From Pseudomonas sp. CHM02 (lineage in GTDB: Bacteria > Pseudomonadota > Gammaproteobacteria > Pseudomonadales > Pseudomonadaceae): a DNA stretch of 64,000 nt. The notes under the pieces are model-generated. The model saw only the letters and a list, made by a program, of their open reading frames with translations. It had not been told where the DNA came from and did not search any database. The DNA lies in the NCBI RefSeq assembly GCF_000612585.1, contig NZ_JFCA01000016.1, forward strand, positions 1 through 64,000, read 5' to 3'. The translations under genes and the position numbers were made by a program. Positions 8,509 through 17,154 of the stretch are shown here, piece by piece. Position 1 is the first letter of the stretch. Each line of letters starts with the position of its first letter.

Positions 8509-9516
8509 ATGGCTCGCGGCGGCATCAATAAAGCAGTAGTTCAAACGGCACGCCTGGCGATCCTCGCCCGTGGCGAAAACCCCAGCATCGACGCTGTACG
8601 CATCGAAATGGGCAACACCGGTTCGAAAACCACGATTCATCGCTATTTGAAAGAGCTGGACGACAGCGAAACCCGCGTCACCATCACTGAGGCGCCGATC
8701 GACGACGAACTTGGCGAACTGGTCGCACGCCTGGCCCAGCGCCTGAAAGACAAGGCCCAGGAGCCAATCGACCTGGCCCTGGCACAGTTCGAACAGCAAA
8801 AAGCCGCCCTGCTCGCCCAGATAGAAGCGCTCGAAGACGCTCATGGGCAGCTCAAGCAACAGCTTGATATCCAGGCCGCAGCCCTGGCAGAAGAAAGCGC
8901 TGCCCTGCACACCGCCAGCACCAGCCTGCAGACCGAACAAACCCGTAACGCCGGGCTGAGCCAGGCGTGCAGCGATTACGAGTTACGGATCAACGACAAG
9001 GACGAACAGATTCGTTCGCTGGAAGAAAAGCACCTGCATGCCCGAGACGCCCTGGAGCATTACCGCAATGCAATCAAGGAGCAGCGCGAGCAGGAACAGC
9101 GCCGCCACGAAGGCCAGTTGCAGCAGGTCCAGGCCGAATTGCGCCAGGCACAGCAAAGCGCCATGGTGCGTCAGGATGAGATCACCCAACTGCATCGCGA
9201 CAACGAGCGCCTGTTGATCGAACATCGGGTGACCGCGAAGGAGTTGGCCGCCTTGCAGGAACAGTCCCGCAAGGATCAAGCCCAGCAACTCAAGCTGAGC
9301 GAACAGGTCGGCCTGATAGACAGCGAGCGCACCTTGCTTCAGGAACGCCTACGGGTGGCCGTGCTGGAGAGCCAGTCACGCCAGGAAGCGCTGACCGAAC
9401 ACCAGCGCAACAACAAGAGCCTGGAACTGGAGTTGATCAAGGCCCAGGCCAGTATCGAGGCATTGCGCCTGGCGGCCGCCGTTGCAACGGCGCCAGAGGC
9501 AACCCCCAAAGCCTGA
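8509..9516 (+). CDS. KfrA-like DNA-binding coiled-coil protein (TnpT-like)
   Basis: The 335-residue protein has an N-terminal KfrA-type helix-turn-helix domain (about 5-55, with PSIDAVRIEMGNTGSKTTIH), followed by some 240 residues of Gln/Glu/Leu/Ala-rich heptads forming a long coiled coil. It probably binds DNA near its own gene and may stimulate the adjacent recombinase, as TnpT does for TnpS. GGAGA at 8500-8504 supports ATG 8509; an ATG at 8428 is in frame but gives an unlike extension. It is convergent with gor. A free-standing KfrA-type regulator is the alternative. Confidence 0.8.
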   Translation: MARGGINKAVVQTARLAILARGENPSIDAVRIEMGNTGSKTTIHRYLKELDDSETRVTITEAPIDDELGELVARLAQRLKDKAQEPIDLALAQFEQQKAALLAQIEALEDAHGQLKQQLDIQAAALAEESAALHTASTSLQTEQTRNAGLSQACSDYELRINDKDEQIRSLEEKHLHARDALEHYRNAIKEQREQEQRRHEGQLQQVQAELRQAQQSAMVRQDEITQLHRDNERLLIEHRVTAKELAALQEQSRKDQAQQLKLSEQVGLIDSERTLLQERLRVAVLESQSRQEALTEHQRNNKSLELELIKAQASIEALRLAAAVATAPEATPKA

Positions 9517-9517
9517 T

Positions 9518-10876
9518 TCAGCCCGCTACGGGCGTGCGCATGGTGACGAACTCTTCCGCCGCCGTGGGATGCACGCCGATGGTTTCATCGAAATGCTGCT
9601 TGGTCGCGCCCGCCTTGAGCGCGATCGCCAGGCCCTGCACGATTTCACCCGCATCCGGACCGACCATGTGGCAACCCAACACTTTGTCGGTGTCGGCGTC
9701 GACCACCAGTTTCATCAGGGTCTTTTCCTGGCACTCGGTCAGGGTCAGTTTCATCGGCCGGAAGCGGCTTTCAAAAATCTGCACCTTGTGACCCTTCTCT
9801 TTTGCTTCCTCTTCGCTCAGGCCCACGGTGCCGATGTTCGGCAGGCTGAACACCGCCGTCGGGATCATCGCGTAATCCACCGGGCGATACTGTTCAGGCT
9901 TGAACAGGCGGCGCGCCACCGCCATGCCTTCGGCCAGGGCAACCGGCGTCAGTTGCACGCGGCCGATCACGTCGCCGATGGCCAGGATCGATGATTCAGC
10001 GGTCTGGTACAGGTCATCGACCTCAACGAAGCCACGCTTGTCGAGCTTGACGCCCGTGTTCTCCAACCCCAGGTTATCCAGCATCGGACGACGCCCGGTG
10101 GCGTAGAACACGCAGTCGGCTTCCAGCACGCGGCCGTCTTTCAGCGTCGCCTTGAGGCTGCCGTCGGCCTGCTTGTCGATGCGCTCGATGTCGGCATTGA
10201 ATTGCAGGTCCAGGCCGCGCTTGGTCAGCTCTTCCTTCAGGTGCGTGCGCACCGAACCGTCGAAGCCGCGCAGGAACAAATCGCCGCGATACAGCAGGGT
10301 TGTCTGCGCACCCAGGCCGTGGAAGATCCCGGCGAACTCGACGGCAATATAACCACCCCCGACGACCAACACGCGCTTGGGCAGCTCCTTGAGGAAGAAC
10401 GCTTCATTGGAGCCAATCGCGTGTTCACGCCCTGGAATCTCCGGAATCTGCGGCCAGCCACCGGTAGCAATCAGAATGTGCTTGGCGGTGAAGCGCTCGC
10501 CATTGATCTCGACCTGATGCGGATCAACCACGCGCGCATGCCCCTCATGCAGGGTCACGCCGCTGTTGACCAGCAGGTTGCGGTAGATGCCGTTGAGGCG
10601 ATTGATCTCGCGGTCCTTGTTGGCGATCAAGGTCGCCCAGTCAAAATTCGCCTCGCCCAGCGACCAGCCAAAACCGCTGGCTTGCTCAAAGTCTTCGGCA
10701 AAATGTGCTCCGTACACCAGCAGCTTTTTCGGCACGCAGCCGACGTTGACGCAGGTGCCGCCCAGGTAGCGGCTTTCCGCCACGGCCACCTTGGCACCAA
10801 AGCCCGCCGCAAAGCGCGCCGCGCGAACACCGCCGGAACCGGCGCCAATTACATACAGGTCAAAATCGTAGGCCAT
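9518..10876 (-). CDS. gor: Glutathione-disulfide reductase
   Basis: NADPH-dependent flavoenzyme that regenerates reduced glutathione. The 452-residue product shows the FAD motif GAGSGG at 11-16, the redox pair Cys42/Cys47 in [13 protein letters not shown], the NADPH motif [10 protein letters not shown], and the C-terminal HPTAAEEF holding the active-site His of the partner subunit. It is full length and convergent with the KfrA-like gene. A terminator-bearing gap separates it from galU upstream. Confidence 0.96.
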   Translation of the reverse strand: MAYDFDLYVIGAGSGGVRAARFAAGFGAKVAVAESRYLGGTCVNVGCVPKKLLVYGAHFAEDFEQASGFGWSLGEANFDWATLIANKDREINRLNGIYRNLLVNSGVTLHEGHARVVDPHQVEINGERFTAKHILIATGGWPQIPEIPGREHAIGSNEAFFLKELPKRVLVVGGGYIAVEFAGIFHGLGAQTTLLYRGDLFLRGFDGSVRTHLKEELTKRGLDLQFNADIERIDKQADGSLKATLKDGRVLEADCVFYATGRRPMLDNLGLENTGVKLDKRGFVEVDDLYQTAESSILAIGDVIGRVQLTPVALAEGMAVARRLFKPEQYRPVDYAMIPTAVFSLPNIGTVGLSEEEAKEKGHKVQIFESRFRPMKLTLTECQEKTLMKLVVDADTDKVLGCHMVGPDAGEIVQGLAIALKAGATKQHFDETIGVHPTAAEEFVTMRTPVAG

Positions 10877-10929
10877 TTCACTCTCCTCGGCAGGACATCA
10901 GCATACCGACTTACATGGGGCTGAAAAAC

Positions 10930-10958
10930 GAAAAAGCCACCCGAAGGTGGCTTTTTTA
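10930..10958. terminator. Terminator downstream of galU
   Basis: AAAAAGCCACC, loop CGAA, GGTGGCTTTTTT forms a symmetric hairpin with A and T tracts. It stops the leftward galU transcript before gor. Confidence 0.85.
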
Positions 10959-10981
10959 GAGCGGACTGCTTACACCGTGAA

Positions 10982-11821
10982 TCAGTAAGCCTTGCCAGTC
11001 TTGTAGAAGTGTTCGTAGCAGAAGTTGGTCGCTTCGATGTAGCCTTCGGCACCGCCGCAGTCGAAACGCTGGCCCTTGAACTTGTAGGCGATCACGCAAC
11101 CGTCTTTGGCTTGCTTGAGCAGGGCGTCGGTGATCTGGATCTCGCCACCCTTGCCTGGCTCGGTTTCTTCGATCAACTTGAAGATATCCGGGGTCAGGAT
11201 GTAGCGCCCGATGATCGCCAGGTTGGAAGGTGCGTCTTCCGGTGCCGGCTTTTCAACCATGTCACGTACGCGGATCAGGCCATCGCCAATGTCGTCGCCG
11301 GCGATAACGCCGTACTTGTTGGTTTCGGTCGGGTTCACTTCCATCACCGCAACGATGGTGCAGCGGTATTTCTGGTAGAGCTTGACCATCTGGGTCAGCA
11401 CACCGTCGCCTTCCAGGTTCACGCACAAGTCATCCGCCAGGACCACGGCGAACGGTTCGTCACCGATCAGTGGGCGGCCGGTCAGGATCGCGTGGCCGAG
11501 GCCTTTCATCTGGGTCTGACGGGTGTAGGAGAACGAGCACTCGTCGAGCAGTTTGCGGATACCGACCAGGTATTTTTCCTTGTCGGTGCCCTTGATCTGG
11601 TTTTCCAGCTCGTAGCTGATATCGAAGTGGTCTTCCAGCGCGCGCTTACCGCGACCGGTGACGATGGAGATCTCGTTCAGACCGGCATCCAGTGCCTCTT
11701 CGACGCCGTACTGAATCAGTGGCTTGTTCACCACCGGCAGCATCTCTTTGGGCATGGCCTTGGTCGCTGGCAAGAAGCGAGTGCCGTAACCGGCTGCTGG
11801 GAACAAGCATTTCTTGATCAT
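10982..11821 (-). CDS. galU: UTP-glucose-1-phosphate uridylyltransferase
   Basis: Makes UDP-glucose for lipopolysaccharide and exopolysaccharide synthesis. The 279-residue product starts MIKKCLFPAAGYGTRFLPATKAMPKEMLPV, containing the nucleotidyltransferase G-x-G-T-R loop and the downstream Lys, and has the VEKP and FDCGGAEGY motifs typical of bacterial GalU. It is full length and single-gene. Confidence 0.96.
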   Translation of the reverse strand: MIKKCLFPAAGYGTRFLPATKAMPKEMLPVVNKPLIQYGVEEALDAGLNEISIVTGRGKRALEDHFDISYELENQIKGTDKEKYLVGIRKLLDECSFSYTRQTQMKGLGHAILTGRPLIGDEPFAVVLADDLCVNLEGDGVLTQMVKLYQKYRCTIVAVMEVNPTETNKYGVIAGDDIGDGLIRVRDMVEKPAPEDAPSNLAIIGRYILTPDIFKLIEETEPGKGGEIQITDALLKQAKDGCVIAYKFKGQRFDCGGAEGYIEATNFCYEHFYKTGKAY

Positions 11822-12131
11822 ATGGGTCCTTACAAAGGGCTGTGCGTACGGAATTCGGCGCAGTCTAATCAGGCCGCAGTCACCTTACAATGGGTCCTGC
11901 TGGCGTTGCGATGTCATCATAGAGAAAAAATGTCGGCGTAAGTTCCGCTCAAATTGCACAGCGGGTTTTCACCGGCACGGCAAAAAATGCCCGCACCTCG
12001 GATTCTCAAAGGGCTGCAACCTTTTTAGCACGCTTTCGGACCCAGAACACTGACCTAGAATAACTTGCGCGGCCTCGCGACATTTGGCGCTATCATTAGG
12101 CCCTTGAACCAGACCACGAGATACTTGATAG
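11822..12131. promoter_or_regulatory. Intergenic region upstream of galU and of the small gene at 12132
   Basis: These 310 bases between divergent genes contain no supportable gene. A TATCAT hexamer lies near 12092-12097, about 35 bases before the small gene, but the nearest -35-like hexamer is badly spaced, so no promoter is called. Confidence 0.3.
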
Positions 12132-12317
12132 ATGTCAGAACCAAAAGGCGTGAACGGCTACCTGATCACCAAGCGAGCGGACGGTTGGCACTTGATCAAC
12201 TTTCACGGCGACAGCGTTGCTGGCGCATTCGCGAGCGAAAGCCAGGCAATCGCCGTAGCAGAGGTGTTTGTGGATGAAGCGGGCCATGCCTCGAGCAAAC
12301 GCCCCAAGACCAAGTAA
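12132..12317 (+). CDS. Small conserved-looking hypothetical protein
   Basis: The 61-residue product starts MSEPKGVNGYLITKRADGWHLI and ends in a Lys-rich tail, with no membrane segment or signal. A clean terminator follows the stop codon, which supports a real transcription unit. I do not recognise a family with a known function. Confidence 0.7.
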   Translation: MSEPKGVNGYLITKRADGWHLINFHGDSVAGAFASESQAIAVAEVFVDEAGHASSKRPKTK

Positions 12318-12338
12318 GCATCAATGCCCTGCGCAAAT

Positions 12339-12363
12339 AGCCCCGGTGACCGGGGCTTTTTTG
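12339..12363 (+). terminator. Terminator after the 61-residue gene
   Basis: GCCCCGGT / ACCGGGGC hairpin followed by a run of seven T. Confidence 0.85.
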
Positions 12364-12459
12364 TGTTTGCCTGTACGTAGATGGCAGTTCGCTATAATCT
12401 CGCCGAAACGCCCCACGACAGTGTCAGCGCCCCTCCAACACCCTCGATGATGAACACAC

Positions 12460-12741
12460 ATGAACAAGATTCTGGCACTGATTGCGGTACTGGCGCTCGC
12501 CGGGTGCACCACCACTTCTGACGTCTACCTGAAAAACGGCGAACAAGGCCTGACCATCGACTGCTCCGGCGAAGCCAATTCCTGGGCCAGTTGCTATGAA
12601 AAGGCCGACGCTTCTTGTGCGGGCACCGGCTACCGTATCGTCGGCACCGAAGGCACGCCTTCACTCAAGGAAAGTGAAAAGACACTGGGCCAGGACGTGG
12701 GCAACTACAAAAACCGCAGTGTGGTGGTGGTTTGTAAGTAG
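12460..12741 (+). CDS. Small lipoprotein, hypothetical
   Basis: The 93-residue product has a type II signal peptide with lipobox LALAGC (MNKILALIAVLALAGCTTTS), so it should be lipid-anchored. The mature part carries five cysteines after the lipidated one (DCSG, SCYE, SCAG, VVCK among them), suggesting disulfides. Function unknown. Confidence 0.8.
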   Translation: MNKILALIAVLALAGCTTTSDVYLKNGEQGLTIDCSGEANSWASCYEKADASCAGTGYRIVGTEGTPSLKESEKTLGQDVGNYKNRSVVVVCK

Positions 12742-12750
12742 GCGTTACGT

Positions 12751-12981
12751 TTACAGCTGAATATCGGCGAACTTGATACCCAGGCCTCGAATGGTCTCCA
12801 CCAGGTCGTCAAGACGCGGGAACGACTCGACTTCATCCTGATCGTCCACCAGGAAAAAACTGCGGCCGCCGCTTTTCTTGAAGAAGACGATCCACTCGCC
12901 CAGGTCGGCCGGGTTCTGGATGATGTGAGTGGCCGTTATCTGGCCTTCGGCCTGGCGGGCCCTGACGTGTTCACGCTTCAT
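12751..12981 (-). CDS. Hypothetical protein, 76 residues
   Basis: Starts MKREHVRARQAEGQI and contains an alternating, beta-rich stretch (GEWIVFFKKSGGRSFFLVDD) and a C-terminal amphipathic part. The start at 12981 is preferred over the open frame to 13041, whose first 20 residues look non-coding. It is convergent with the lipoprotein gene, nine bases apart. No family recognised. Confidence 0.65.
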   Translation of the reverse strand: MKREHVRARQAEGQITATHIIQNPADLGEWIVFFKKSGGRSFFLVDDQDEVESFPRLDDLVETIRGLGIKFADIQL

Positions 12982-13126
12982 GAAATTTCCCGAAGAAGAC
13001 AAATGCCGCACGAACAGAAGGTTTGCGCGGCATGTTTGCATTGATGGGGCGAGAGTTTAACGGATGCCCTGCCCCGTCGGCACGTCTTCTGCGGGTTGGA
13101 TCGCACAGCCGCTGCCTGCTGGCCAA

Positions 13127-13168
13127 CAAAAAAAGCCCGGCCCCACGTGGGTCGGGCCAGGCTTTTAT
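13127..13168 (-). terminator. Terminator downstream of the lipoprotein gene at 13202
   Basis: A G/C-rich interrupted stem around CCCACGTGGG is flanked by AAAAAAAGCC and GGCTTTT, suited to stop leftward transcription. Confidence 0.75.
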
Positions 13169-13201
13169 CGGAATCGAAGTCGCTGGGTTGAACGGGCCTT
13201 A

Positions 13202-13555
13202 TCAGCCGGAAATGCACTCTTCGCCTGCCTTCTTCACGTCACCCGGACGGATCGGCACATTTGACATGCTCTCGTAGAGCTTGATGCTGCTGCCACTGGA
13301 ACGCTCATCAATTTCGAAAATCGCCGAAGGGTCGGCGGAAAATTTCTGCGGCACGATTACCTGCACACCACCGTCCTTATGTGGCTCGATCTGCGGCGGC
13401 CGGCGGGTCGCCGACAGTTTCTGCACCACACACGCGGCATATTCCTGTGGTTTCTTCCCGGAAATGACCGCCAAGGTCGGCGGGGTCTGCTTGATATCTG
13501 CAACCGAAGCACATCCACCAATCGCCAGGGCCAGAACCAACACACTCCACTTCAT
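13202..13555 (-). CDS. Lipoprotein, hypothetical
   Basis: The 117-residue product has a signal peptide with lipobox AIGGC (MKWSVLVLALAIGGCASVAD). Two further cysteines occur (AACVVQ and EECISG). It is a single gene with its own terminator. No functional family recognised. Confidence 0.8.
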   Translation of the reverse strand: MKWSVLVLALAIGGCASVADIKQTPPTLAVISGKKPQEYAACVVQKLSATRRPPQIEPHKDGGVQVIVPQKFSADPSAIFEIDERSSGSSIKLYESMSNVPIRPGDVKKAGEECISG

Positions 13556-13767
13556 ACAAAACCTCCGATAAAGACCCTACGACAGCGGGGATGGTATTTT
13601 TCTCCCGCCCACGTAGGATTTATCCCTGATAACTCGGTAAATAACTGTTTTAAATTGTCGACGTCGTTGAATACGGGCCGATAATAAACGCGCTGGGGCT
13701 GATAAACTCCATCTTAACCTACGTATCGTTCTGATTTTTCAGAAAAAGCCCTTCTGGAGACACCCTC

Positions 13768-14070
13768 ATGAAATTCATCCACCAGCGCGAGCACCTCAAC
13801 GAGGGAGACATTGTTGTCATCGAATGCTCGCAGACTTGTAATATTCGCCTGATGAGCGACGCGAATTTTCGTAGCTTCAAGAACGGCGGTCGCCACACCT
13901 ACCACGGCGGCGCATTCGACAAGTTCCCTGCCAAAATCACCGCACCGAGCACCGGTTTCTGGAACATCACCTTGGACGTCGTCACGCGCCGTGCAATCAG
14001 CGTGACCCGCAAACCCGCGTTGTCCCACAAGATCCGCATTGTGCGGCGTACCAGCTCCAAATTGAGCTGA
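13768..14070 (+). CDS. DUF1883 domain protein
   Basis: The 100-residue product begins MKFIHQREHLNEGDIVVIECSQTCNIRLM and is of the DUF1883 type, a small all-beta domain of unknown function. GGAGA lies 7 bases before the ATG. It is followed by a 55-residue gene and alkB on the same strand with short gaps, so the three may be co-transcribed. Confidence 0.85.
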   Translation: MKFIHQREHLNEGDIVVIECSQTCNIRLMSDANFRSFKNGGRHTYHGGAFDKFPAKITAPSTGFWNITLDVVTRRAISVTRKPALSHKIRIVRRTSSKLS

Positions 14071-14095
14071 ACCGAATACCCCACAGGAAATCACC

Positions 14096-14263
14096 GTGAC
14101 CGCTACCACCAAATACGTGATCAAGTACAAGCTCAACGGCGAACGTCGCTTCGAGTTCGCTCAACTGCACACCAACAGCGCGGAAGAAGCCAAGCAAGCC
14201 CTGGCGAAGATTCACGATGCCAGTGACGAAATCACCGACATCAATGTGAGCAAGGCGCTGTAA
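14096..14263 (+). CDS. Small hypothetical protein (55 residues, GTG start)
   Basis: Starts with GTG at 14096 after AGGAAA, giving (M)TATTKYVIKYKLNGERRF and ending at TAA 14261-14263. The charged alternating pattern and tight packing, 25 bases after DUF1883 and 4 before alkB, suggest a real gene. Function unknown. Confidence 0.7.
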   Translation: MTATTKYVIKYKLNGERRFEFAQLHTNSAEEAKQALAKIHDASDEITDINVSKAL

Positions 14264-14267
14264 GCCG

Positions 14268-14933
14268 ATGCCTGGCCCCACCGCTGACCTGTTCGCCGAT
14301 GACGCCTTGCAGCAACCTGCGGGGCGCGAGCAAATCGGCGAACAGTCCTACGTATTAAGGGGTTACGCCCTGCCCTGGATTGAGCGCCTTCTGCCGGAAC
14401 TACGGCAGGTGCTGGCCCAATCACCGTTTCGGCAAATGGTCACGCCCGGCGGCTTTACCATGTCAGCCGCATTAAGCAGCTGCGGCGACCTGGGCTGGAC
14501 CACCGACACCTCCGGCTACCGCTACGCGCCACTCGACCCACGCACCCAGCGGCCCTGGCCGCCGATGCCGGACGCCTTGCGGCAGTTGGCCGTCGTGGCG
14601 GCGGCAGAAGCCGGCTTTGTCGACTTTGCTCCTGACGCCTGCCTGATCAACCGTTATGTGCCAGGCGCCAAAATGTCGCTGCACCAGGACAAAAACGAGC
14701 GCCGCTACAGCGAACCGGTGGTCTCGGTGTCGCTCGGGTTGCCAGCGATTTTCCTGTTTGGCGGCCATGAGCGCAGTGACAAGCCCCAGAAAGTCTCACT
14801 GTTCCATGGTGACGTGCTGGTCTGGGGCGGCGTGGATCGCCTGCGCTTTCACGGCGTGATGCCGATCAAGGAAGGCGTGCACCCGGTCATGGGCCCGCAG
14901 CGCATCAACCTGACTTTTCGCACCGCCGGTTGA
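14268..14933 (+). CDS. alkB: Alpha-ketoglutarate-dependent DNA repair dioxygenase AlkB
   Basis: Removes methyl groups from 1-methyladenine and 3-methylcytosine by oxidative demethylation. In the 221-residue product the iron ligands are His139, Asp141 (SLHQDKNE) and His195 (RFHGV), and the oxoglutarate-binding arginines are Arg212 and Arg218 (RINLTFR), equivalent to E. coli His131, Asp133, His187, Arg204 and Arg210. It lies directly upstream of ada on the same strand, a natural alkylation-response pair. Confidence 0.95.
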   Translation: MPGPTADLFADDALQQPAGREQIGEQSYVLRGYALPWIERLLPELRQVLAQSPFRQMVTPGGFTMSAALSSCGDLGWTTDTSGYRYAPLDPRTQRPWPPMPDALRQLAVVAAAEAGFVDFAPDACLINRYVPGAKMSLHQDKNERRYSEPVVSVSLGLPAIFLFGGHERSDKPQKVSLFHGDVLVWGGVDRLRFHGVMPIKEGVHPVMGPQRINLTFRTAG

Positions 14934-15008
14934 TTTGACCGCAAGTTTCAGAGTGCCAGGCGCTCGCGGCACGACTAATCTGGCCAGGATCCGTCAAGAG
15001 TGCCGACC

Positions 15009-16061
15009 ATGAGTACCGAACATGACCCCCGCTGGGCCGCCATTCTGGCCCGAGATCCCCAGGCTGATGCGCTGTTCGTCTACGGCGTGAAAACCACCGG
15101 GGTGTACTGCCGCCCCAGCAGCGCTTCGCGGCTGCCACGCCCGGAAAATATCGAATTCTTCGACACGCCGGCACAAGCCGAAGCCGCAGGTTATCGCGCC
15201 AGCCAGCGCGCAGCCGGGGATCAAACGCAGCTCGCGGCGCACCATGCACAATTGGTGGCCGACGCCTGTCGCCATATCGAACAGGCTGAAACCGCGCCCA
15301 GCCTGAACGCGCTGGCCCTGCAAGCCAACCTGAGTCCCTTCCACTTTCATCGTGTATTCAAGGCCGTCACCGGCCTGACCCCCAAGGGCTACGCCAGCGC
15401 CCACCGTTCGCGCAAGGTGCGCAATAGCCTCAAGGGTGCGCACTCGGTGACAGATGCGCTGTATGACGCCGGTTTCAATTCCAGCAGCCGCTTTTATGCG
15501 TCGGCCAATCAGTTGCTCGGCATGACGCCCAGTGACTACAAGGCCGGTGGCACCCACAACGCGATCCTGTTCGCCGTCGGGCAGTGCTCGCTGGGCGCGA
15601 TTCTGGTGGCGCAAAGTGCCCGTGGCGTGTGCGCAATTCTGCTGGGGGATGACCCGGACCAATTGGTGCACGACCTGCAGGACCAATTTCCCAAGGCCGA
15701 GCTGGTGGGCGCCGATCCGCGCTTCGAACAGTTGGTCGCACAGGTCGTGGGGTTTATCGAAGCGCCGGCGCTGGGCCTGGACTTGCCGCTGGATCTGCGC
15801 GGTACGGCCTTTCAGGAACGGGTGTGGCAAGCCTTGCGCGATATCCCGCCGGGCAGCACGGCAAGTTACGCGCAGATCGCCGAGCGCATCGGCGCCCCGA
15901 AGTCCTTCCGGGCGGTGGCACAAGCGTGTGGCGCTAACAGCCTGGCGGTGGCAATCCCTTGCCACCGCGTGGTGCGCAGTAATGGCGACCTGTCCGGCTA
16001 TCGCTGGGGCGTGGAGCGCAAACAGCAGTTGCTGGCGCGGGAGCAGGCGTTCAAGCCTTAG
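15009..16061 (+). CDS. ada: Ada-type methyltransferase/AraC regulator with degenerate zinc site
   Basis: The 350-residue product has an N-terminal Ada domain (about 1-75), an AraC helix-turn-helix (about 80-170, HFHRVFKAVTG) and a C-terminal O6-methylguanine methyltransferase domain with the acceptor Cys318 in PCHRVV. Compared with E. coli Ada, the phosphotriester acceptor Cys34 (equivalent of 38) is kept, but the other three zinc ligands are Ser38, Ser65 and Ala68 in place of Cys42, Cys69 and Cys72. Guanine repair should work; zinc-dependent methyl sensing probably does not. It overlaps the stop codon of the convergent gene. ATG 15009 is chosen; GTG 15000 is possible. Confidence 0.92.
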   Translation: MSTEHDPRWAAILARDPQADALFVYGVKTTGVYCRPSSASRLPRPENIEFFDTPAQAEAAGYRASQRAAGDQTQLAAHHAQLVADACRHIEQAETAPSLNALALQANLSPFHFHRVFKAVTGLTPKGYASAHRSRKVRNSLKGAHSVTDALYDAGFNSSSRFYASANQLLGMTPSDYKAGGTHNAILFAVGQCSLGAILVAQSARGVCAILLGDDPDQLVHDLQDQFPKAELVGADPRFEQLVAQVVGFIEAPALGLDLPLDLRGTAFQERVWQALRDIPPGSTASYAQIAERIGAPKSFRAVAQACGANSLAVAIPCHRVVRSNGDLSGYRWGVERKQQLLAREQAFKP

Positions 16062-16555
16062 CGAACACCGATATAGATGAATGCCAGATCGCCGGCCTGA
16101 TAAACCTCGAAGTCGGTGACGTAGGCACGGGCTGGGGCGCCAGGCTGCTGGAAACAAGTCCAGATCTGCTGCCAGGTCTTGATGATCGCGTCCGGCATCT
16201 GGCCACGGGCCTCAAATACCAGGTAGCGCCCGGCCTCTATCACCAAGCTCTCAAAACCGGCAGCCGGCTCAGCGGTTGCGACACCCGCCGTCACATCAAA
16301 CGCGCCATTCGCATCCGACTCATAGCGGCTGTACACGCCATAGACGGGCGAGTTCGGTCGTTTCTCCGGAATCTTTTCGCACAGCCCCTCACTGAAAAAA
16401 CGCTGCCACAACAGGCCGATCTTCGCACTGGACGGTGTCATCTCGTCCGCGTTGCGGGTGCGGATGCTTAAGCCCGAGACCCGGATTGCCTCAACGTATT
16501 GCTCCTGGATTTCCTGCAAAGCCATCTCCTTCAAAGCCATCTCCTTCAAAGCCAT
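16058..16555 (-). CDS. GyrI-like / AraC effector-binding domain protein
   Basis: The 165-residue protein matches free-standing effector-binding (GyrI-like) domains: RVSGLSIRTRN near the N-terminus, a central beta-rich region with RYESDANGAFDVTAGV, and the C-terminal YQAGDLAFIYIGVR. These bind small hydrophobic ligands or antagonise gyrase inhibitors. The N-terminus is odd: MALKE-MALKE-MALQE, from three tandem 15-base repeats that each carry a Shine-Dalgarno and an ATG. It is 5 bases downstream of the CGNR gene and so probably an operon with it. The true start could be any of the repeat starts. Confidence 0.85.
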   Translation of the reverse strand: MALKEMALKEMALQEIQEQYVEAIRVSGLSIRTRNADEMTPSSAKIGLLWQRFFSEGLCEKIPEKRPNSPVYGVYSRYESDANGAFDVTAGVATAEPAAGFESLVIEAGRYLVFEARGQMPDAIIKTWQQIWTCFQQPGAPARAYVTDFEVYQAGDLAFIYIGVR

Positions 16556-16560
16556 CTCCT
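16514..16560 (-). repeat. Three tandem 15-base repeats carrying RBS and start codon
   Basis: On the minus strand the unit AGGAGATGGCTTTGA occurs three times in a row at the beginning of the GyrI-like gene; the third diverges at its last base. Each unit holds AGGAG, an ATG, and a TTG placed six bases after AGGAG. Because 15 is a multiple of three, copy-number change keeps the frame and only changes the number of starts. Confidence 0.85.
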
Positions 16561-17154
16561 TTAAAGCTTCAATTTGCGTTTACGAAATTCGGCGACCTTA
16601 TGCCGATTGCCACACAGCGCCATGCTGCACCAGCGACGCTTGTGGGCCTTGGTGCGATCATAAAACCACAAGATGCATTCCGGATGTTCGCAGCGGCGGA
16701 TCAGATTGAAATCCCCTTCCACCAACAATCTGGCTGCCGCCTCGGCAATTGGCGCCAGGAACTGCTCCGCCGTTTGTTGCTTGCGTTGGCGCTCGAGCCG
16801 TGGTGCCTCGCAGGCTGGCCAGACCAACTGCGCATGGCTCACCGCCTTGCGTAAAAAGGCGTTAAGCGCTGCTGGGTTGCCGGGCTGCTGGGCTTTGCGC
16901 ACGGCCACCAGCTCACGAATCACTTCGCGCAGTTCTCGCGCAGCGCGGAGTAAAGCACCGGGTGCAAATTCAGGCAGGTTGTCCTGCTCAACCCACCGCA
17001 GTCGCACCAGCCAGGCGGCTACGTCGGCATCGCCCTGCCAGAAATCCCACGGCACACCGTCGATATTCGCCAGGGTATTGAGCATGTCCAGCACCGGATC
17101 GTCGGCCAGGACATAGGGTTCCGAGGGGGCGGCAGTCGGTGCGGAAAGGGTCAT
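16561..17154 (-). CDS. CGNR zinc-finger (ABATE-type) putative regulator
   Basis: The 197-residue protein has an N-terminal ABATE-like helical domain and a C-terminal CGNR zinc finger: RRCEHPEC, then WCSMALCGNRHKVAEFRKRK, four cysteines plus a basic tail. CGNR proteins are thought to be DNA-binding stress or metabolite regulators. Divergent from the alpha/beta hydrolase at 17329, with operator-like repeats between, so it may control that gene as well as itself. The start at 17154 begins MTLSAPTA; the frame stays open to 17217 without family-like sequence. Confidence 0.85.
   Translation of the reverse strand: MTLSAPTAAPSEPYVLADDPVLDMLNTLANIDGVPWDFWQGDADVAAWLVRLRWVEQDNLPEFAPGALLRAARELREVIRELVAVRKAQQPGNPAALNAFLRKAVSHAQLVWPACEAPRLERQRKQQTAEQFLAPIAEAAARLLVEGDFNLIRRCEHPECILWFYDRTKAHKRRWCSMALCGNRHKVAEFRKRKLKL

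Noticed and set aside
12064-12097. Promoter for the 61-residue gene
   Set aside because: A -10-like TATCAT is present but the best -35-like hexamer is 20 bases away, too far for a confident call.
16501-16560. Short tandem repeats considered as a CRISPR array
   Set aside because: Units of 15 bases directly abut with no spacers, and no cas genes are present.
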